Source of the DNA: Methylopila sp. 73B | Lineage (GTDB): Bacteria > Pseudomonadota > Alphaproteobacteria > Rhizobiales > Methylopilaceae | Direction: 5' to 3' | DNA length: 64,000 nt | Assembly: GCF_000526315.1 (NCBI RefSeq) | Contig: NZ_JAFV01000001.1 | Coordinates: 3,970,501-4,034,500, forward strand | In this document: in pieces, positions 8,041 through 16,257 of the stretch | How positions within the stretch are numbered: position 1 is the first letter of the stretch | Layout of the letters: the number at the start of each line of letters is the position of its first letter | Notes under the pieces: generated by a model | Seen by the model: only the letters and a program-made list of their open reading frames with translations | Told to the model about the DNA's origin: nothing | Databases searched by the model: none | Program-made: the position numbers and the translations under genes

Positions 8041-9489
8041 TCACGCGCGGCCGGCGAAGATGTCCTTCTTCACGACCGCGTGGACGCCCCAGTTGCCGTC
8101 CACCACCTGGGTGACGCCGAAGTCCACGCCGATCGACATCAGCGACACCGCCTCGTCCTCGGTCAGCTTCTGCGTGGTCATCAGGAAGTGGCGCATCTTG
8201 CGGAAGGCGTCGCGCATCGCGAGGTCGACCGACGACTTGCCGTAGATCGCCGACTGCGCCTCCGGCCCCAGCTCCTTCAGGTAGTTGGCGAAGGAGAAGC
8301 CGTGGACGAGCCACTCGTCCTTGGTCTCCAGCATCGGGTAGTTCAACTCCTCCAGCGGCGTGCCGCCGAGGTCCGCCTTCTTGTGCAGGATCAGCTGGAA
8401 CACGCCGGTGAGCGAGCACTCGATGGCGGTGCCGCAGAGCTCGCTGTCGCCCTGGCTCGCGTGTGGATCGCCGACCGAGAGCAAGCCGCCCTCGACCGCG
8501 ACGGGGTAGTACATCGTCGCGCCCTTGCCGATGCGCCAGTTGTCGATGTTGCCGCCGACGTAGTTCGGCGGGATCGTGTCGACGAAGTCCGCCTCCGCCG
8601 GCGCCAGGCCGAGCGTGCCGAAGTGCGGGCGGATCGGCACCCGCACCCCCTTCAGGACGTCGAAGTTGCGGCTGGTCTTGGTGTGGTCCACCGGCACGCC
8701 GGGATAGTCGATCGTGACGTGCTCGACGCCGAACGGATCGGTCTGCGGGACCCATTTGAAGTTGTAGACGGCCTGCGCCCAGCTCTTGGAGCCCATGGCG
8801 TCGACCTCGTAGATTGTCACCACCTCGCGCTTCGCGCCGTCGAGCATGTCGTTGTAGTGGTAGCCCCACCAGGCGGCCGCGTTCGAGCCGAAGGCCTTGC
8901 CCTTGAACTTGGGGTTGGCGCAGGGGCGCGGCGCGCAGTCGAGGATGCGCACCTCGAGCACGTCGCCCGGCTCCGCGCCGCGGACGTAGACCGGCCCGGT
9001 CATGACGTGCACGCCCTGACCCTCGCCGGAGCCCTTTTTGTAGAGCTTGGGGTCGGTGGTCCCGGCGCCGCGGCGGTCGACGCCCTTCTTGTCCTTGGTC
9101 CAGAGGAACACGCTCTCGGCGCCCTCGTCGCCCTGCACCATGCGCTCCGCGTCGTCGTTGGCGTGGTGGGTGAGGGTCTCGATGGTGACGATGTCGCCGC
9201 TCTCAATCTCAACCCGCGGCTTCAGCGATTTCGAGAAATAGCCCCAGTGCACGGTGTCGGCGTTCGCCGCCAGGTAATGGTGCTTGCGCTCGCCCGATGC
9301 GCGCGCGGCGGTCGCCTGGGCCAGCGCCGGCGTCACCAGCGAGGCGCCGGCGGCGCCCAGGGTGGCGAGGCCGCCGGCGGCGACGAAGCCGCTTTTCAGG
9401 AAGCCGCGGCGCTCATGATCAAGATCCTCGCGGAAGGCGCGGTAATGCAGCTCGAATTGTGGGCAGGTCGCGTCGTCGCCGCGGCACAT
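8041..9489 (-). CDS. Acetamidase/formamidase family protein, Tat-exported
   Basis: A 482-residue protein of the FmdA/AmdA family, which hydrolyses short amides to ammonia and carboxylate. A twin-arginine signal (RRGFLKSG, residues 27-34) precedes a hydrophobic stretch ending in ALAQA, so it is predicted periplasmic, unlike the usual cytoplasmic formamidases. Family blocks seen: VHWGYFSKSLKP, GDIVTIETLTHHAN, GDVLEVRILDC, GALGLAPAEAD-like, PPNYVGGNIDNWRIGKG, and VGDPHASQGDSELCGTAIE. About 80 bases downstream of the MAPEG gene on the same strand; a GC-rich hairpin (around 9513-9530) lies between. Confidence 0.87.
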   Translation of the reverse strand: MCRGDDATCPQFELHYRAFREDLDHERRGFLKSGFVAAGGLATLGAAGASLVTPALAQATAARASGERKHHYLAANADTVHWGYFSKSLKPRVEIESGDIVTIETLTHHANDDAERMVQGDEGAESVFLWTKDKKGVDRRGAGTTDPKLYKKGSGEGQGVHVMTGPVYVRGAEPGDVLEVRILDCAPRPCANPKFKGKAFGSNAAAWWGYHYNDMLDGAKREVVTIYEVDAMGSKSWAQAVYNFKWVPQTDPFGVEHVTIDYPGVPVDHTKTSRNFDVLKGVRVPIRPHFGTLGLAPAEADFVDTIPPNYVGGNIDNWRIGKGATMYYPVAVEGGLLSVGDPHASQGDSELCGTAIECSLTGVFQLILHKKADLGGTPLEELNYPMLETKDEWLVHGFSFANYLKELGPEAQSAIYGKSSVDLAMRDAFRKMRHFLMTTQKLTEDEAVSLMSIGVDFGVTQVVDGNWGVHAVVKKDIFAGRA

Positions 9490-9566
9490 GGCATGCGTTC
9501 TCCGGTCGCTCAGGCCGGGCGAGGGCCCGGCGCAAGCGACGCACGCAAGCGCGGCGCCAGTTGGCG

Positions 9567-9968
9567 TCAGCGCAGCAGCAGCGCGACGGCTGCGACGGCG
9601 AGCACGGCGAAGGTGACGAGGATGCCGCCGCCGCGGCAGACGAACTGGGTCGGCGCGTTCTTCGGCGCGAACATGCCGATCGGGTGCAGCAGCCGCGCGA
9701 CGAGCAGCGCGATCAACAGCCCGCGCACAAGGCCCGTGGAGCCGCCGCCCGCCTCATAGAACCCGACGAGCAGCAGCGCGAAGGGCACGTACTCCGCGAA
9801 GTTGCCATGCGCGCGGATCCGCTTGGCGAGGCCTTCATGGCCTCCGTCGCCGTGCAGAGCGTCGTCGCCGACCCGGCCCGCGACCACCCAGGCGGACAGC
9901 CCCACGAACAAGAGCGCGAGCAGGGCGCCGTAGAAGGCGGTGAGGGCGGGAAAGATGAGGGGGCTCAC
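9567..9968 (-). CDS. MAPEG family membrane protein
   Basis: A 133-residue integral membrane protein with about four hydrophobic helices (FPALTAFYGALLALLFVGL, YVPFALLLVGFYEAGG, LLIALLVARLLHPIGMF, VTFAVLAVAAVALLL). The RIRAHGNFAEYVPFALLL block is the MAPEG signature (membrane-associated eicosanoid/glutathione metabolism: membrane glutathione transferases and peroxidases). The GTG start at 9968 overlaps the stop of the catalase-like gene by four bases (GTGA), so the two are translationally coupled. Lipid hydroperoxides or other hydrophobic electrophiles are plausible substrates by family only. Confidence 0.86.
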   Translation of the reverse strand: MSPLIFPALTAFYGALLALLFVGLSAWVVAGRVGDDALHGDGGHEGLAKRIRAHGNFAEYVPFALLLVGFYEAGGGSTGLVRGLLIALLVARLLHPIGMFAPKNAPTQFVCRGGGILVTFAVLAVAAVALLLR

Positions 9969-11059
9969 GAGAGCGTCTCCAGGCTGCGGGGTTCGTGGAT
10001 CGGGCAGCCGTTGCGCTCGGCGCGGAAGTCGCGGGAGCGCTCGTAGTTCGCGCGCCGGGTGCGGTTGATGGATCCGAGCGGCCGGTGGGCGGCGAGGCCG
10101 TGCCACGGGCTGAACGACAGGCGGTCGTCGACGACGTCGGCCTTCGCCTCGCTCCAGCCGGTCTGCGGCGCGACGCGCAGCCGCGCGACGGCGACATAGG
10201 GGCTCTGGTCCTCCGGCCAGACCACCGAGGCGTCCTCGATCGGCATGGCCTCGGCGTCGGTCATCAGCTGAACGCGCAACTCCCATTCGCCGCCCGAACG
10301 GGAGAAGAACGCGTTGACCTCCTCCCGGTGGGCGTCCGGCCGGCCGTGGGTGTCGACCTTCATCCCCGTCAGCGCGACCAGCTCCGGCGAAACTGGAGCG
10401 AGCGAGGCCTTGGCGACATAGGAGCCGTGGAGGTAGGGCGTCTGGCTGTAGAAAGTCTCGCCGAGAACATTGGTGAGCGGCTGGCCGCCGAGGCTGGTCA
10501 GCGTGGCGCTCTTGCCTCCGAAGGCCTCGACCGCGGCTTCCGCCCCGCGGAGCACGCTGGAAACCGCCTTCTTGAGCGTCTGGGAGGCGTCGGTCGTCTT
10601 GGCGAGCAGCTTCAGCGTCTTCAGGAAACTCGCGGCGTCCGCCGCGGCGAAGGCCGGGGCGTTGGCCATCACGAAGTCCTGCGTGGCGTCTCCCTCGGAG
10701 CCGGGGAGCCGCTCGCCCTCGACGCCCACCACCTTGATCGCGAGGCCGCGTGGGGCGGAGACGCCGTCGTCGAGAATGTCGCCCGGATTGGTCGAGAACC
10801 GCATCACGACGGGGTAGCGCCCGGGCTTTGCGAACAGGCCCTGCGCCAGGGGCTCCGGCAGGCCGGAAAGCACCTCGAATTCGCCCGTCAGCAGAGCGTG
10901 GCTCTTGGCGTGGACGCTGCGCAGCGCGTGGCCGCCGTCGGCGTAGGTGGTCTCGGAGATCGAGCGCATGGTCGCGATCAACTCGTCGCGCACCTGCGCC
11001 TCGTCGTCCTCGGGGCGCTCCAATGAGGGATCAAAACGCAGGGGCGTGGACGCCGTCAT
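9965..11059 (-). CDS. Catalase-fold haem protein
   Basis: A 364-residue protein of the small catalase-related family (SrpA-like), without the C-terminal domain of large catalases. The haem-site residues seem present: distal His in SVHAKSHALLTGEF (residue 50), RFST, Asn in QDFVMANAPAF, and proximal Tyr in RTRRANYERSRDFR. Start chosen at ATG 11059, with GGAG eight bases upstream; a GTG at 11092 in frame would add 11 residues. The stop overlaps the MAPEG start. Relatives include peroxidases and, in eukaryotes, lipid-hydroperoxide-processing allene oxide synthases; pairing with MAPEG points to lipid peroxide handling (inference). Confidence 0.85.
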   Translation of the reverse strand: MTASTPLRFDPSLERPEDDEAQVRDELIATMRSISETTYADGGHALRSVHAKSHALLTGEFEVLSGLPEPLAQGLFAKPGRYPVVMRFSTNPGDILDDGVSAPRGLAIKVVGVEGERLPGSEGDATQDFVMANAPAFAAADAASFLKTLKLLAKTTDASQTLKKAVSSVLRGAEAAVEAFGGKSATLTSLGGQPLTNVLGETFYSQTPYLHGSYVAKASLAPVSPELVALTGMKVDTHGRPDAHREEVNAFFSRSGGEWELRVQLMTDAEAMPIEDASVVWPEDQSPYVAVARLRVAPQTGWSEAKADVVDDRLSFSPWHGLAAHRPLGSINRTRRANYERSRDFRAERNGCPIHEPRSLETLS

Positions 11060-11155
11060 TGGGGTCGCTCCGGTTGCAGAGGCTTTCCCCACCGAACCGC
11101 CGAGCCCGACGCATCGTTCCCGCTGCGACAGGATGCGCGGTCGGCTACGGTCCGC

Positions 11156-12016
11156 TCATTCCGCCAGCGACGCGATCCCTTCGCGATAGGTGGGATAGGC
11201 GAGCCGCACGCCGAACTCCTCCCTCAGCACGCGGTTCGCGACGCGCTTGTTGGAGGAGTAGAAGCTCCGCGCCATCTCGGAAATCTCCGCGGTCTCGAAC
11301 GGCGTCTCCGGTGGCGGCTCGACGCCGATGAGACCCGCCGCGTAGGTCACCACGTCCTGGGGCGCGGCCGGCTCGTCGTCGGTGACGTTGACGATGGGCC
11401 CGGCCTCGGGGCGCGCGATCCCGGCCGCGAGGGCCGCCGCGATGTCGTCCACGTGGATGCGGTTGAACACCTGTCCGGGCTTCACGAGGCGCTTGGCCGT
11501 GCCAGCGCGCAGGTTGTCGATCTGGCTGCGCCCGGGGCCGTAGATGCCCGCAAGGCGGAAGATCTGGACAGGGACGCCGCGCTCCCGCCCGAACGCGAGC
11601 CAGTCACGCTCCACCACGATGCGGCGCGCGCCGCGCTCGCTATCGGCCTCGGGCTCGGTGGTCTCGTCCACCCAGCCGCCGCCGGCGTCGGCGTAGACGC
11701 CGATGGTGGAGAGGTACCCGACCCAGCCGAGGCTTTCCGCCGCCCGCAGGGCCTCGCCGGCGCCGCGCAGGGTAGGATCGCCATGGACGTCCGGCGGGGC
11801 GGAGACCAGCACGTGGGTTGCGGCGCGCACCGCTTCGCCAAGCGCTGGCGTCAGCTCGGAGCCGTCGAACACATGGGCGGCGAGCCCATCGGCCGCCAGC
11901 CGCGCCGCGGTCTCGTCCGAGCGCGAGGTCACGTCCACACGGTCGAACGCGGACCCGTGCAGGGCGACGAAGCGGCGGGCGGTGTAGCCGCAGCCGAACA
12001 CGACGAGCCGTCTCAC
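11156..12016 (-). CDS. NAD-dependent epimerase/dehydratase-like protein (YeeZ type)
   Basis: A 286-residue extended-SDR-like protein. The N-terminal nucleotide motif is [12 protein letters not shown] rather than classic GxxGxx[27 protein letters not shown], the [20 protein letters not shown] block and [14 protein letters not shown] follow, as in the YeeZ group. Catalytic activity is unproved for the group. GTG start at 12016 overlaps the queG stop by four bases (GTGA). It lies between queG and the catalase-like gene on the minus strand. Confidence 0.87.
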   Translation of the reverse strand: MRRLVVFGCGYTARRFVALHGSAFDRVDVTSRSDETAARLAADGLAAHVFDGSELTPALGEAVRAATHVLVSAPPDVHGDPTLRGAGEALRAAESLGWVGYLSTIGVYADAGGGWVDETTEPEADSERGARRIVVERDWLAFGRERGVPVQIFRLAGIYGPGRSQIDNLRAGTAKRLVKPGQVFNRIHVDDIAAALAAGIARPEAGPIVNVTDDEPAAPQDVVTYAAGLIGVEPPPETPFETAEISEMARSFYSSNKRVANRVLREEFGVRLAYPTYREGIASLAE

Positions 12017-13146
12017 GCCGCCTCCTGGTCAAGCGCCGCGCGCCACTCGGCGCGCACCTCCACGTCGGTTTCGGCCGCAAGCCGCCGCGCGGCAAGGGGC
12101 GCGAGCGTCGCAGGCGGGACGAGCCGCCCGATCGCCCAGGCGCTTGCGCCGCGCACCACGGGGGAGGGGTCGTCGAGAAGCGGGCCGAGCGCCTCGGCGA
12201 GGCTCGCGTCGCCGGAGTTGCCGATCGCGATCGCGACGTTGCGGACGAAGCGGTCGCGGCCGATGCGCTTCACGGCGGATTTTGCGAACAGTGCCCGGAA
12301 GGCGGCGTCGTCGAGGGCGGCGAGCGCGCGTAGTTCCGGCGCGCGCAAGGCGTCGCGGGCGGCGAGCCGCATCTCGCGGCCGGTCTCCGCGAACTTGTTC
12401 CAGGGACAGGCGGCCAGGCAGTCGTCGCAGCCGTAGATGCGGTTGCCGAGTCTGGGCCGCAGCTCCCGCGGGATGGGGCCGGCGTGTTCGATCGTGAGGT
12501 AGGAGACGCAGCGCCGCGCATCGAGCTGATAGGGCGCCGGGAAGGCGTCGGTCGGGCAGGCGTCGAGGCAGGCCCGGCAGGAGCCGCAGCGATCGGTCTC
12601 GGCCGCGTCCGGGGGAAGCTCGGCGGTGGTGAAGATCGCGCCGAGGAACAGCCAGGAGCCGTGAGCGCGCGAGACGAGGTTGGTGTGCTTGCCCTGCCAG
12701 CCGAGGCCGGCGGCGGCGGCGAGCGGCTTCTCCATCACAGGCGCGGTGTCCACGAACACCTTCACGGGGTGCCCGGCGGAGGCCAGCAGGCCGGCGACCT
12801 GCTTCAGCCGGCCCTTGATCAGGTCGTGGTAGTCGTCGCCCTGGGCGTAGACCGAGATCGCGGCATGAGACGGCCGTTCGAGCGCCCCCCGCGGGTCGTG
12901 GTCCGGCCCGTAGTTCAGCCCGAGCAGCACGACGGAGCGCGCCTCCGGCCAGAGCGCGCGGGGGTCGGCCCGCCAGTGCGCCCGGTCCTCGAGCCACACC
13001 ATGCTTCCATGCCGCCCGAGCGCCAGCGCCTCCAGCAGCCGCGCGCCGGCGGCGGCGACGGCGTCCGGCGTCGTCACCCCGAAGGCCTCGAAGCCGTAAG
13101 AGGCGGCGCGCGCGCGGAGATCGTCCTTGAGGGCGGCAGGGGTCAT
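12013..13146 (-). CDS. queG: Epoxyqueuosine reductase QueG
   Basis: A 377-residue iron-sulfur, cobalamin-dependent enzyme that makes the last step of queuosine biosynthesis, reducing epoxyqueuosine in tRNA. It contains two 4Fe-4S motifs, [17 protein letters not shown] and [15 protein letters not shown], preceded by the conserved [21 protein letters not shown] block. A C-terminal HEAT-like segment (residues about 290-377; [17 protein letters not shown]) matches the tRNA-binding repeats. ATG 13146. Downstream it overlaps the epimerase-like gene. Confidence 0.95.
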   Translation of the reverse strand: MTPAALKDDLRARAASYGFEAFGVTTPDAVAAAGARLLEALALGRHGSMVWLEDRAHWRADPRALWPEARSVVLLGLNYGPDHDPRGALERPSHAAISVYAQGDDYHDLIKGRLKQVAGLLASAGHPVKVFVDTAPVMEKPLAAAAGLGWQGKHTNLVSRAHGSWLFLGAIFTTAELPPDAAETDRCGSCRACLDACPTDAFPAPYQLDARRCVSYLTIEHAGPIPRELRPRLGNRIYGCDDCLAACPWNKFAETGREMRLAARDALRAPELRALAALDDAAFRALFAKSAVKRIGRDRFVRNVAIAIGNSGDASLAEALGPLLDDPSPVVRGASAWAIGRLVPPATLAPLAARRLAAETDVEVRAEWRAALDQEAA

Positions 13147-13230
13147 GGGGCGACGGCGGGATCCAACCGAGGGTGCGCGCCGTCAAGCTCGGTTCCAGCG
13201 CGATCTCTGCGACGGAAGCGCGACGTCTCC

Positions 13231-13377
13231 GTCTCCCTCCCCCTTGTGGGGAGGGTAAGGGTGGGGGTGGCGCAGGATGAGGCGCAACGGTCGGGCGCAG
13301 GGCGGCTAAGCCCTCCGCGTTCCGTTCTGGACGACCCCCGCCCCCGGCCTCTCCCCGCAAGGGGGAGGGGGGAAGAA
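13231..13377. repeat. Palindromic intergenic repeat (family A)
   Basis: Between queG and the GST gene. It starts with the hairpin CCCTCCCC-CTTGT-GGGGAGGG (13235-13255) and ends with CTCCCCGCAAGGGGGAG (13352-13368). The halves are roughly inverted. Similar units occur near 36451, 55030, 57925 and 60148. It fills most of the 259-base gap; no gene is seen there. Confidence 0.7.
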
Positions 13378-13405
13378 GGCGCGCCGTCACGCGGTCGCGG
13401 AGCCC

Positions 13406-14098
13406 TCAGAAATCCAAATTCGCGTAGGTCAGCGAGGGCTGCATGCCGGGCATTCCGTCCGCCAGCAGCGGGCGGAAGGAGGGGCGCGACTTCACCCGCG
13501 CGTACCAGCTCTTCGCGGTCTCGTCCTCGTCCCACGGCACGTCGCCCAAGAAATCCACCACCGACAGATGCGCGGCCGCCGCGAGGTCGGCGTAGGTCAG
13601 CCGGTCGCCCGCGAGCCAGTTCCGCTGCCGGATCAGATACCCGACATACTTCAGATGATAGCGGATGTTGGAGCGCGCCGCGCGGATGGCGGCCATCTCC
13701 GGCGCGCCGCCGCCGAGGTTGGTCGGCATGAAGCGCTTGTAGATCTTCTCCATCACGAGATGGGATGACACCTCGTCGAAGAACTTCTGATTGAACCACG
13801 AGGTCAGCCGCCGGCTCTCGACGCGGTCGCGCGGCGCCTCCGGCAGCAGGCGGCGGTCGCCGAGCGCGAGGCCGCGGGTCTCGTCGAGGTACTCCGCGAT
13901 CACGTCCGCGCCGGGCACGGACGGGATCGAGGCCTCCACCAGCACCGGGGTCGTCCCCGCCGGGTTCAGGTGGAGGAAGGGCTCGCGCCGCTCCCACACC
14001 TTTTCCTCCACGAGGTCGGCGTCGAGGCCGTACTCCCCCATGACGAGCCGCACGAAGCGCGAGTGGGGGCAGAGGGGATGATGGTAGAGGATCGCCAT
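13406..14098 (-). CDS. Glutathione S-transferase family protein
   Basis: A 230-residue protein with an N-terminal thioredoxin-like domain (ILYHHPLCPHSRFVRLVM, where CPHS takes the place of the catalytic Ser/Cys region; NPAGTTPVLVE carries the cis-Pro) and an all-helical C-terminal domain (LAGDRLTYADLAAAAHLSVVDFLG, the usual GST capping box). ATG 14098. The substrate is unknown. Divergent from uppP, with 158 bases between. Confidence 0.92.
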   Translation of the reverse strand: MAILYHHPLCPHSRFVRLVMGEYGLDADLVEEKVWERREPFLHLNPAGTTPVLVEASIPSVPGADVIAEYLDETRGLALGDRRLLPEAPRDRVESRRLTSWFNQKFFDEVSSHLVMEKIYKRFMPTNLGGGAPEMAAIRAARSNIRYHLKYVGYLIRQRNWLAGDRLTYADLAAAAHLSVVDFLGDVPWDEDETAKSWYARVKSRPSFRPLLADGMPGMQPSLTYANLDF

Positions 14099-14256
14099 GG
14101 ACCGGGGGGACGCTTGCGCTTTGAAACTGTGGCCGGCCTGCCGCGGCCCTGCCGGAACGCCGGTCGTTCGATGGCGCGGCGCGGGGACCCCGTATAGAAC
14201 CGGCGTCGTCGTGCGACAACAGCGAATCGCCGCCGAGCCGAGGGGTTTCCAACGTC

Positions 14257-15129
14257 ATGGACATCGCAAGCCTGCTTGAAGCGGCGCTTCTGGGCGTCGT
14301 CGAAGGACTGACCGAGTTCCTGCCGGTGTCCTCAACCGGGCACCTCCTGCTGCTCGGCCACTTCCTGGGCTTCGAGTCGACGGGGAAGACCTTCGAGGTG
14401 CTGATCCAGCTCGGCGCCATCCTCGCCATCCTGCTGGTCTACGCGCAGCGGCTGATCGACGTCGCCCTGCGCGTCCCGACCGACCCCGCGGCGCGGCGCT
14501 TCGTGCTCGGCGTTCTGATCGCCTTCCTGCCGGCGGCGGTGATCGGCGCGGGGCTGCACAGCTTCATCAAGAACGTCTTGTTCGAGACGCCGGCGCTGAT
14601 CTGCGTCGCGCTCATCGTCGGCGGTCTCGTGCTGCTCTGGGTCGACGCCCGCACGCCGACCCAGCACTACGAGGTGCGCGGCGTCGACGGGCCGGCTCAC
14701 GCGTGGGTCGACGGCCCGCACGACGGCGCCCGCTTCGACGACGCGATGCGCTTTCCGCTTTGGCTCTGCCTCGCGGTCGGCCTGTGCCAGTGCCTCGCGC
14801 TCATCCCCGGCGTGTCGCGCTCGGGCTCCACGATCGTCGGGGCGCTGCTGATGGGCGCGAGCAAGCGGGCGGCGGCGGAGTTCTCCTTCTTCCTCTCCAT
14901 GCCGACCATGGCGGGCGCTTTCGCCTACGACCTCTACAAGAACCGCAGCGTGCTCTCGCTCGACGACATCGGGCTGGTCGCGGTCGGCTTCGTCTGCGCC
15001 TTCCTCGTGGCGCTTATCGTGGTGCGCTACGTGCTCGACTTCATCTCGAAGCGTGGCTACGCGCCCTTCGCCTGGTGGCGGCTGATCGTAGGCTCGGCCG
15101 GCCTCGCCGGCGTTCTGGTCTACGGCTGA
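14257..15129 (+). CDS. uppP: Undecaprenyl-diphosphatase UppP (BacA)
   Basis: A 290-residue polytopic membrane enzyme that dephosphorylates undecaprenyl diphosphate, recycling the lipid carrier for peptidoglycan and polysaccharide synthesis. The catalytic blocks are [20 protein letters not shown] near residue 16 and [17 protein letters not shown] near 187. Length is slightly over the usual 265-280 because of a hydrophilic insert (about 128-162). GAGGGG lies upstream of the ATG. The pseudo-ATPase gene starts five bases after the stop, so they are likely co-transcribed. Confidence 0.96.
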   Translation: MDIASLLEAALLGVVEGLTEFLPVSSTGHLLLLGHFLGFESTGKTFEVLIQLGAILAILLVYAQRLIDVALRVPTDPAARRFVLGVLIAFLPAAVIGAGLHSFIKNVLFETPALICVALIVGGLVLLWVDARTPTQHYEVRGVDGPAHAWVDGPHDGARFDDAMRFPLWLCLAVGLCQCLALIPGVSRSGSTIVGALLMGASKRAAAEFSFFLSMPTMAGAFAYDLYKNRSVLSLDDIGLVAVGFVCAFLVALIVVRYVLDFISKRGYAPFAWWRLIVGSAGLAGVLVYG

Positions 15130-15133
15130 GGCG

Positions 15134-16210
15134 ATGCCCGCGGTCACGCTCGCCGACGTCGTCAAAACCTACTCCGGGAGCGCGGTCCTGAAGGGCGCGT
15201 CCTTCGCCGTTCCGGCCGGCGCGCTGTGCGCGGTCACCGGCCCGGCCGGCGCGGGGGCCTCGACGCTGCTGCGGCTGATCGCGGGCCTCGAACGGCCGAC
15301 GAGCGGCGAGATCGCGATCGGCGAAACGCCGCTGCGCTCGTTCGGAACCGCCGTGCCCGGCCTCGCCGCGATGGTCGCTCCGGACGGTCTGAAGCCGCGC
15401 GCGAACCTCTACGCGAACATCGTCCGCGGGCTGCCCCGGTTCGGCCCCGAGGGCCGCGCCACGGAGACGCGCGCGCTGGCGCTCGCGGACGCGCTCGGTC
15501 TCGGGCCGCTGCTCGCCCGCCGCGCGCGCGACGTTTCGACGTCGGCCCGCGTTCTCGCGGCGCTGGCGCAGGCGCTCGCGCGCCGGCCGGGAGCGATCGT
15601 GATCGACGGCGCATTCGCGGCGCTCGGCGTCGAGGACCGCGCCCGCGCGGTCGGAGCTCTCCGCGCGCATCTGGCGGAGACCGGCGCCGTCGCGGTGGTC
15701 GCGGGCCGGCCCGGCGACGAGATCCTGCGCTCGGCCGACCTGCAGGTCGCGATCGACACGGGCGAGGTTCTGCAGGTCGGCGCGCCCGACGAGCTGTACC
15801 GCCGCCCGGCGGACGTCCGCGTGGCGCGGCTCACCGGACCTGCGGGCATGAACGTGCTGCCCGTGCGCGCCAACCAGACGGGGCTGTCGCTCGAGGATGG
15901 GACCTGGCTCGGGGCGGCGAGCGTGATGACGGCCAAGACCCACGGCCTGCTGGGCGTGCGGCCGGAGCGGCTGTTCCCGATCGGCGAGGGGCTGCCCCCC
16001 GAGAACGGCGCGCGGCTGCCGGTCGACGTGACCGCCGTGTCCCGGCTCGGCGCGGAGACCTGGATCGAGGGCTTTGTGGGCGGAGTCCCCGCCGCCGCGC
16101 GCTTCGGCGCGGCCGCCCCGGACGATCTCGCGCCGGGGGCTCGCCTGATCCTCGGCGCGGAACGGCGCGACCTCCACATGTTCGACGCGGCGACGGAAAC
16201 CCGCGTCTGA
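15134..16210 (+). CDS. ABC ATPase-like protein lacking catalytic motifs (MalK/UgpC type)
   Basis: A 358-residue protein with the layout of a MalK/UgpC sugar-importer ATPase: nucleotide-binding domain to about 235, then a TOBE-like regulatory domain (NVLPVRANQTGLSLEDG, LLGVRPERLFP). Nearly every ATPase motif is altered. The Walker A is GPAGAGAST with Ala at position 42 instead of Lys; the Q-loop glutamine is absent (AAMVAPDGLKP); the LSGGQ signature reads VSTSARVLAALAQAL; Walker B IVIDGAFAALG lacks the Glu; the switch His is missing (VVAGRPGDE). The frame is intact with normal composition. No permease or binding protein is nearby. Probably a non-hydrolysing scaffold or regulator. Confidence 0.85.
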   Translation: MPAVTLADVVKTYSGSAVLKGASFAVPAGALCAVTGPAGAGASTLLRLIAGLERPTSGEIAIGETPLRSFGTAVPGLAAMVAPDGLKPRANLYANIVRGLPRFGPEGRATETRALALADALGLGPLLARRARDVSTSARVLAALAQALARRPGAIVIDGAFAALGVEDRARAVGALRAHLAETGAVAVVAGRPGDEILRSADLQVAIDTGEVLQVGAPDELYRRPADVRVARLTGPAGMNVLPVRANQTGLSLEDGTWLGAASVMTAKTHGLLGVRPERLFPIGEGLPPENGARLPVDVTAVSRLGAETWIEGFVGGVPAAARFGAAAPDDLAPGARLILGAERRDLHMFDAATETRV

Positions 16211-16217
16211 GCGGCGC

Positions 16218-16246
16218 TTGAGGCGAATCGGGCGGGCGGTCTAGGC
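16218..16246 (+). promoter_or_regulatory. Candidate addBA promoter
   Basis: TTGAGG (16218-16223) and CTAGGC (16241-16246), spacer 17. The -10 ends 11 bases before the addB ATG and no Shine-Dalgarno is seen, so the mRNA may be nearly leaderless. Visual inference. Confidence 0.33.
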
Positions 16247-16257
16247 TCGCCCGACCC

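Noticed and set aside
13231-13377. Possible CRISPR-like array from repeated CTCCCC/GGGGAG blocks.
   Set aside because: Repeats are inverted, not direct, spacing is irregular and there are no cas genes; they are palindromic repeats.
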